Shown: positions 5,393 to 7,083 of the stretch, in pieces
Position numbering within the stretch: position 1 is the stretch's first letter
How the letters are laid out: every line of letters begins with the position of its first letter
Source: Actinomycetes bacterium
Lineage (GTDB): Bacteria > Actinomycetota > Aquicultoria > CAJVYJ01 > JAUVQD01
Reading direction: 5' to 3'
DNA length: 7,083 bases
Assembly: GCA_030666075.1 (NCBI GenBank)
Contig: DAOUYN010000046.1
Coordinates: 1 to 7,083 of the forward strand
Notes under the pieces: model-generated
Told to the model about the DNA's origin: nothing
Seen by the model: the letters and a program-made list of their open reading frames with translations, nothing else
Databases searched by the model: none
Program-made: the position numbers and the translations under genes

Positions 5393-6355
5393 ATGAAAAG
5401 CATATTTCAGCAATCATTTGAGACGGTAGTAATCGGCGGCGGTTTCGCCGGGTCTGCGGCGGCTTGGGTGGCGGCCAGGGAAGGAAAAACCCTCCTTTTG
5501 AGCAGCTCTCTCGACGCCCTGGCCTTTTCAGCCTGGGGACCGCGGGTGGTGTCTCGCCAATCACTCGAAAAAACCAAGGCCGGCCGGAGCTTTTATGAGC
5601 GCGTGCTGCACCCTTCCTTCTTGGGGGAGATATCGCTGCCGGAGGGCCAGCTGGCGCTGTTTGACACCGTTGCTCTGCGACGGCAATGGCAGGCGGAGCT
5701 GGAAGGGCTCGAGGGCCTAGCCCTCTATCAAGACACTGCCGAGAGCATAGAGCGCTCGACCGATCTTTGGCAGATCAAGACCAGATGGGGCTCTACTTTC
5801 TTGTCGAAGCGGGTTATTTTAGCGCTCGGAACCTTTCTGGGCGCGCGCTATCGAGTTGGGGGCGTCAGTAAGCTGGGGGGTAGGCCCGGAGAAACGGGGG
5901 CGGAGCACTTGCAGGAGTCCCTCGAGGCCCTTGGGGTCACCTTCGCGCCGGCACGGCGGGCGGCTGCCCCGACACTGATGGCTGAGTCGGTCGACACTGA
6001 ACGTCTTGTCCCGCTCTCTCCACCTGATGGACCCGTTCGGGCCTACGAATCATCATGGGCCGACGGAGAGCGGGTCTTTTTGGCCCCGATGACCCGAGCC
6101 GCTCTGGAGCTCTATCCTCTGGGGGCGAAAACGACAACACGGGCTATCGATGAGAGCAACTTGCGGGAGGCTCGCGGTCTCAGCCAGGCCCAGGTCGTCA
6201 CGCCAGGGTTTGAGGTCGAGTACCTAAAAGTATCAAGCGCCCCGAAGGACCTGGGTTTCGCCGGGGCAATCGACGGGACCAACGATTATGTTTCTGCCAT
6301 TTCTAGCGGTTTCGTGGCGGGCGCGGGGCAAGAAAGAGTTTCACGTGAAACATAA
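5393..6355 (+). CDS. short MnmG/GidA-like FAD-binding protein
   Basis: This 320-residue protein resembles MnmG at both ends of its FAD domain. The N-terminus has a dinucleotide-binding motif VVIGGGFAGSAAAWVAAREG (12-31). A central stretch, VILALGTFLGARYRVGG followed by GGRPGETGAEHLQESLEALG (141-181), matches the MnmG TGTFL and GGRAGE segments. The end, TPGFEVEYLKV and DLGFAGAIDGTNDYVSAISSGFVAGAG (270-312), matches the closing FAD-binding part of MnmG. It lacks the CNPAIGG segment, the CW motif and the roughly 200-residue C-terminal part used for MnmE and tRNA binding. Similar short GidA-related proteins exist, such as the structurally determined one from Thermus thermophilus; their function is unknown to me. 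TrmFO is an alternative, but the motifs fit MnmG better. It has no strong ribosome-binding site and overlaps mnmG by 11 nt. No frameshift is visible. Confidence 0.8.
   Translation: MKSIFQQSFETVVIGGGFAGSAAAWVAAREGKTLLLSSSLDALAFSAWGPRVVSRQSLEKTKAGRSFYERVLHPSFLGEISLPEGQLALFDTVALRRQWQAELEGLEGLALYQDTAESIERSTDLWQIKTRWGSTFLSKRVILALGTFLGARYRVGGVSKLGGRPGETGAEHLQESLEALGVTFAPARRAAAPTLMAESVDTERLVPLSPPDGPVRAYESSWADGERVFLAPMTRAALELYPLGAKTTTRAIDESNLREARGLSQAQVVTPGFEVEYLKVSSAPKDLGFAGAIDGTNDYVSAISSGFVAGAGQERVSRET
6331..6338 (+). promoter_or_regulatory. ribosome-binding site deciding the mnmG GTG start
   Basis: AGAAAGAG at 6331-6338 is a purine-rich Shine-Dalgarno-like tract 6 nt before GTG 6345. No ATG lies between the start of this open frame and the conserved DYDVIVIGAG segment, so the GTG is the best start. 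The last two bases of the tract are the first two of the parS site. Confidence 0.55.
6337..6352. promoter_or_regulatory. parS: parS site (ParB/Spo0J binding)
   Basis: AGTTTCACGTGAAACA matches the widely conserved chromosomal parS consensus TGTTTCACGTGAAACA at 15 of 16 positions, the single difference being the first base. Bases 6338-6351 form a perfect 14-bp palindrome centred on CACGTG. ParB binds such sites, loads as a CTP-dependent clamp, spreads, and acts in origin segregation and SMC loading. The site encodes the last five residues (VSRET) of the GidA-like protein, and the mnmG GTG start (6345-6347) lies at its centre. Its position about 4.5 kb from the DnaA boxes fits the origin-proximal placement of parS. 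No second copy is seen in the window. Confidence 0.92.
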
Positions 6356-7083
6356 ACGAACGGTTGATTACGATGTAATCGTTATCGGGGCTGGGCATGC
6401 CGGCTGTGAAGCCGCTTTGGCGGCGGCGAGAATGGGTCGCTCGGTGCTCGTGCTGGCGCTAAGTGTGGACAAAATAGCTCACATGCCTTGCAACCCGGCT
6501 ATCGGCGGGATAGGCAAGGGCCAATTGGTGCGGGAGATCGATGCTCTTGGCGGGCAGATGGGGCGGACGATCGATCGGGCCATGGTGCAGATCAAGGTTC
6601 TCAACAGCAGCAAGGGGCCCGCAGTACAAGCACTTAGGGCTCAAGCAGACAAGCGTCTGTACAGCTATCTTATGAAGAAGGAGCTTCTCAGACAGAGAGG
6701 TCTTTCGCTGGTTCAAGCGGAGGCGCACGCGGTCACCAGAGTCGGAGAACGCGAGATCGAGGTGGGCACAGTCTCGGGAGACGTGTTTGTAGCCGCGTCA
6801 GTCATCGTGACCGCCGGCACGTTCTTGCGGGGCGTAACGACGATCGGCGAAATAAAAACGCCGGGAGGGAGAGCCGGAGAGGCAGCCTCCGAGGGGTTGT
6901 CGGATGCCCTGCGCTCCCTAGGAGTTGAATTGGGGCGATTCCAGTCGGCCACACCGCCGCGGATAGCCGGTCATACCTGCCGCGTGGAGCGGATGCGGGT
7001 TCAGCCTGGTGACGACGGACCCCTGGCTTTTTCTTTCACGACCAAGGCGGTTGCTAAGCGCAGACAACGTAGCTGTTGGCTGA
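6345..7083 (+). CDS. mnmG: tRNA uridine-5-carboxymethylaminomethyl modification enzyme MnmG (GidA), N-terminal part
   Basis: MnmG is the FAD- and NADH-dependent partner of MnmE in wobble-uridine modification. The frame is open to the right edge, giving 246 codons of a protein usually about 620 residues long. It shows the FAD motif DVIVIGAGHAGCEAA (10-24), the signature PCNPAIGGIGKG (48-59, with conserved Cys49), NSSKGPAVQALRAQADK from residue 87, TAGTFLRG, GGRAGEAAS and, at the edge, RQRSCWL with Cys244, which fits the second conserved cysteine. The segment normally reading KTGTPPR is QSATPPR here (200-206). The GTG start at 6345 lies in the parS site and overlaps the previous gene by 11 nt, suggesting coupled translation. 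The 3' part is outside the window. Confidence 0.95.
   Translation, partial: MKHKRTVDYDVIVIGAGHAGCEAALAAARMGRSVLVLALSVDKIAHMPCNPAIGGIGKGQLVREIDALGGQMGRTIDRAMVQIKVLNSSKGPAVQALRAQADKRLYSYLMKKELLRQRGLSLVQAEAHAVTRVGEREIEVGTVSGDVFVAASVIVTAGTFLRGVTTIGEIKTPGGRAGEAASEGLSDALRSLGVELGRFQSATPPRIAGHTCRVERMRVQPGDDGPLAFSFTTKAVAKRRQRSCWL

Noticed and set aside
5055..5403. Minus-strand open frames opposite mnmE and jag, up to 165 residues
   Set aside because: They are antisense shadows of well-supported genes in GC-rich sequence and show no family motifs.

Overview
The window is a bacterial chromosome origin with its flanking housekeeping genes. dnaA lies on the minus strand (131-1462). A 455-bp intergenic region (1463-1917) carries DnaA boxes and is the probable oriC. 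A tightly packed plus-strand gene run follows: rpmH, rnpA, yidD, yidC, jag/khpB, mnmE, a short GidA-like flavoprotein gene and the 5' part of mnmG, which runs off the right edge. The divergent dnaA/rpmH arrangement, a YidC without the large periplasmic domain of Gram-negative YidC, and a Jag with its own N-terminal domain suggest a monoderm-type lineage, perhaps a deep uncultivated Actinomycetota or a Bacillota/Chloroflexota relative. That placement is inference and weak. No gene looks recently acquired.

Region by region: 1-130 is the non-coding 3' flank of dnaA, where dnaN would usually follow on the minus strand beyond the window. The origin has an AT-rich segment (1561-1620, about 25% GC), an 8/9 DnaA box on the minus strand at 1588-1596, an 8/9 box on the plus strand at 1685-1693, and two perfect 9/9 boxes facing each other at 1795-1803 and 1818-1826, inside a 13-bp-arm inverted repeat. 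A probable dnaA promoter has its -35 inside the 1588-1596 box, which fits DnaA autoregulation. A full-consensus sigma70-type promoter (TTGACA, 18 bp, TATAAT) drives rpmH and probably the whole plus-strand run, since the intergenic gaps are only -11 to +42 nt.

The operon joins ribosome and RNase P biogenesis (rpmH, rnpA), membrane protein insertion (yidD, yidC), an RNA-binding regulator (jag) and tRNA wobble-uridine modification (mnmE, mnmG). Between the two partners of the tRNA-modifying complex sits a 320-residue MnmG-like protein that keeps the FAD-binding fold but lacks the conserved cysteines and the MnmE-binding C-terminal part of MnmG.

The most notable hidden signal is a near-perfect parS centromere site (15 of 16 positions, with a perfect 14-bp palindrome) at 6337-6352. 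It lies across the stop codon of the GidA-like gene and the GTG start of mnmG. A ParB nucleation site is therefore embedded in a translation initiation region about 4.5 kb from the origin DnaA boxes. A second notable feature is a 7-codon leader ORF with its own Shine-Dalgarno that overlaps the dnaA start codon.
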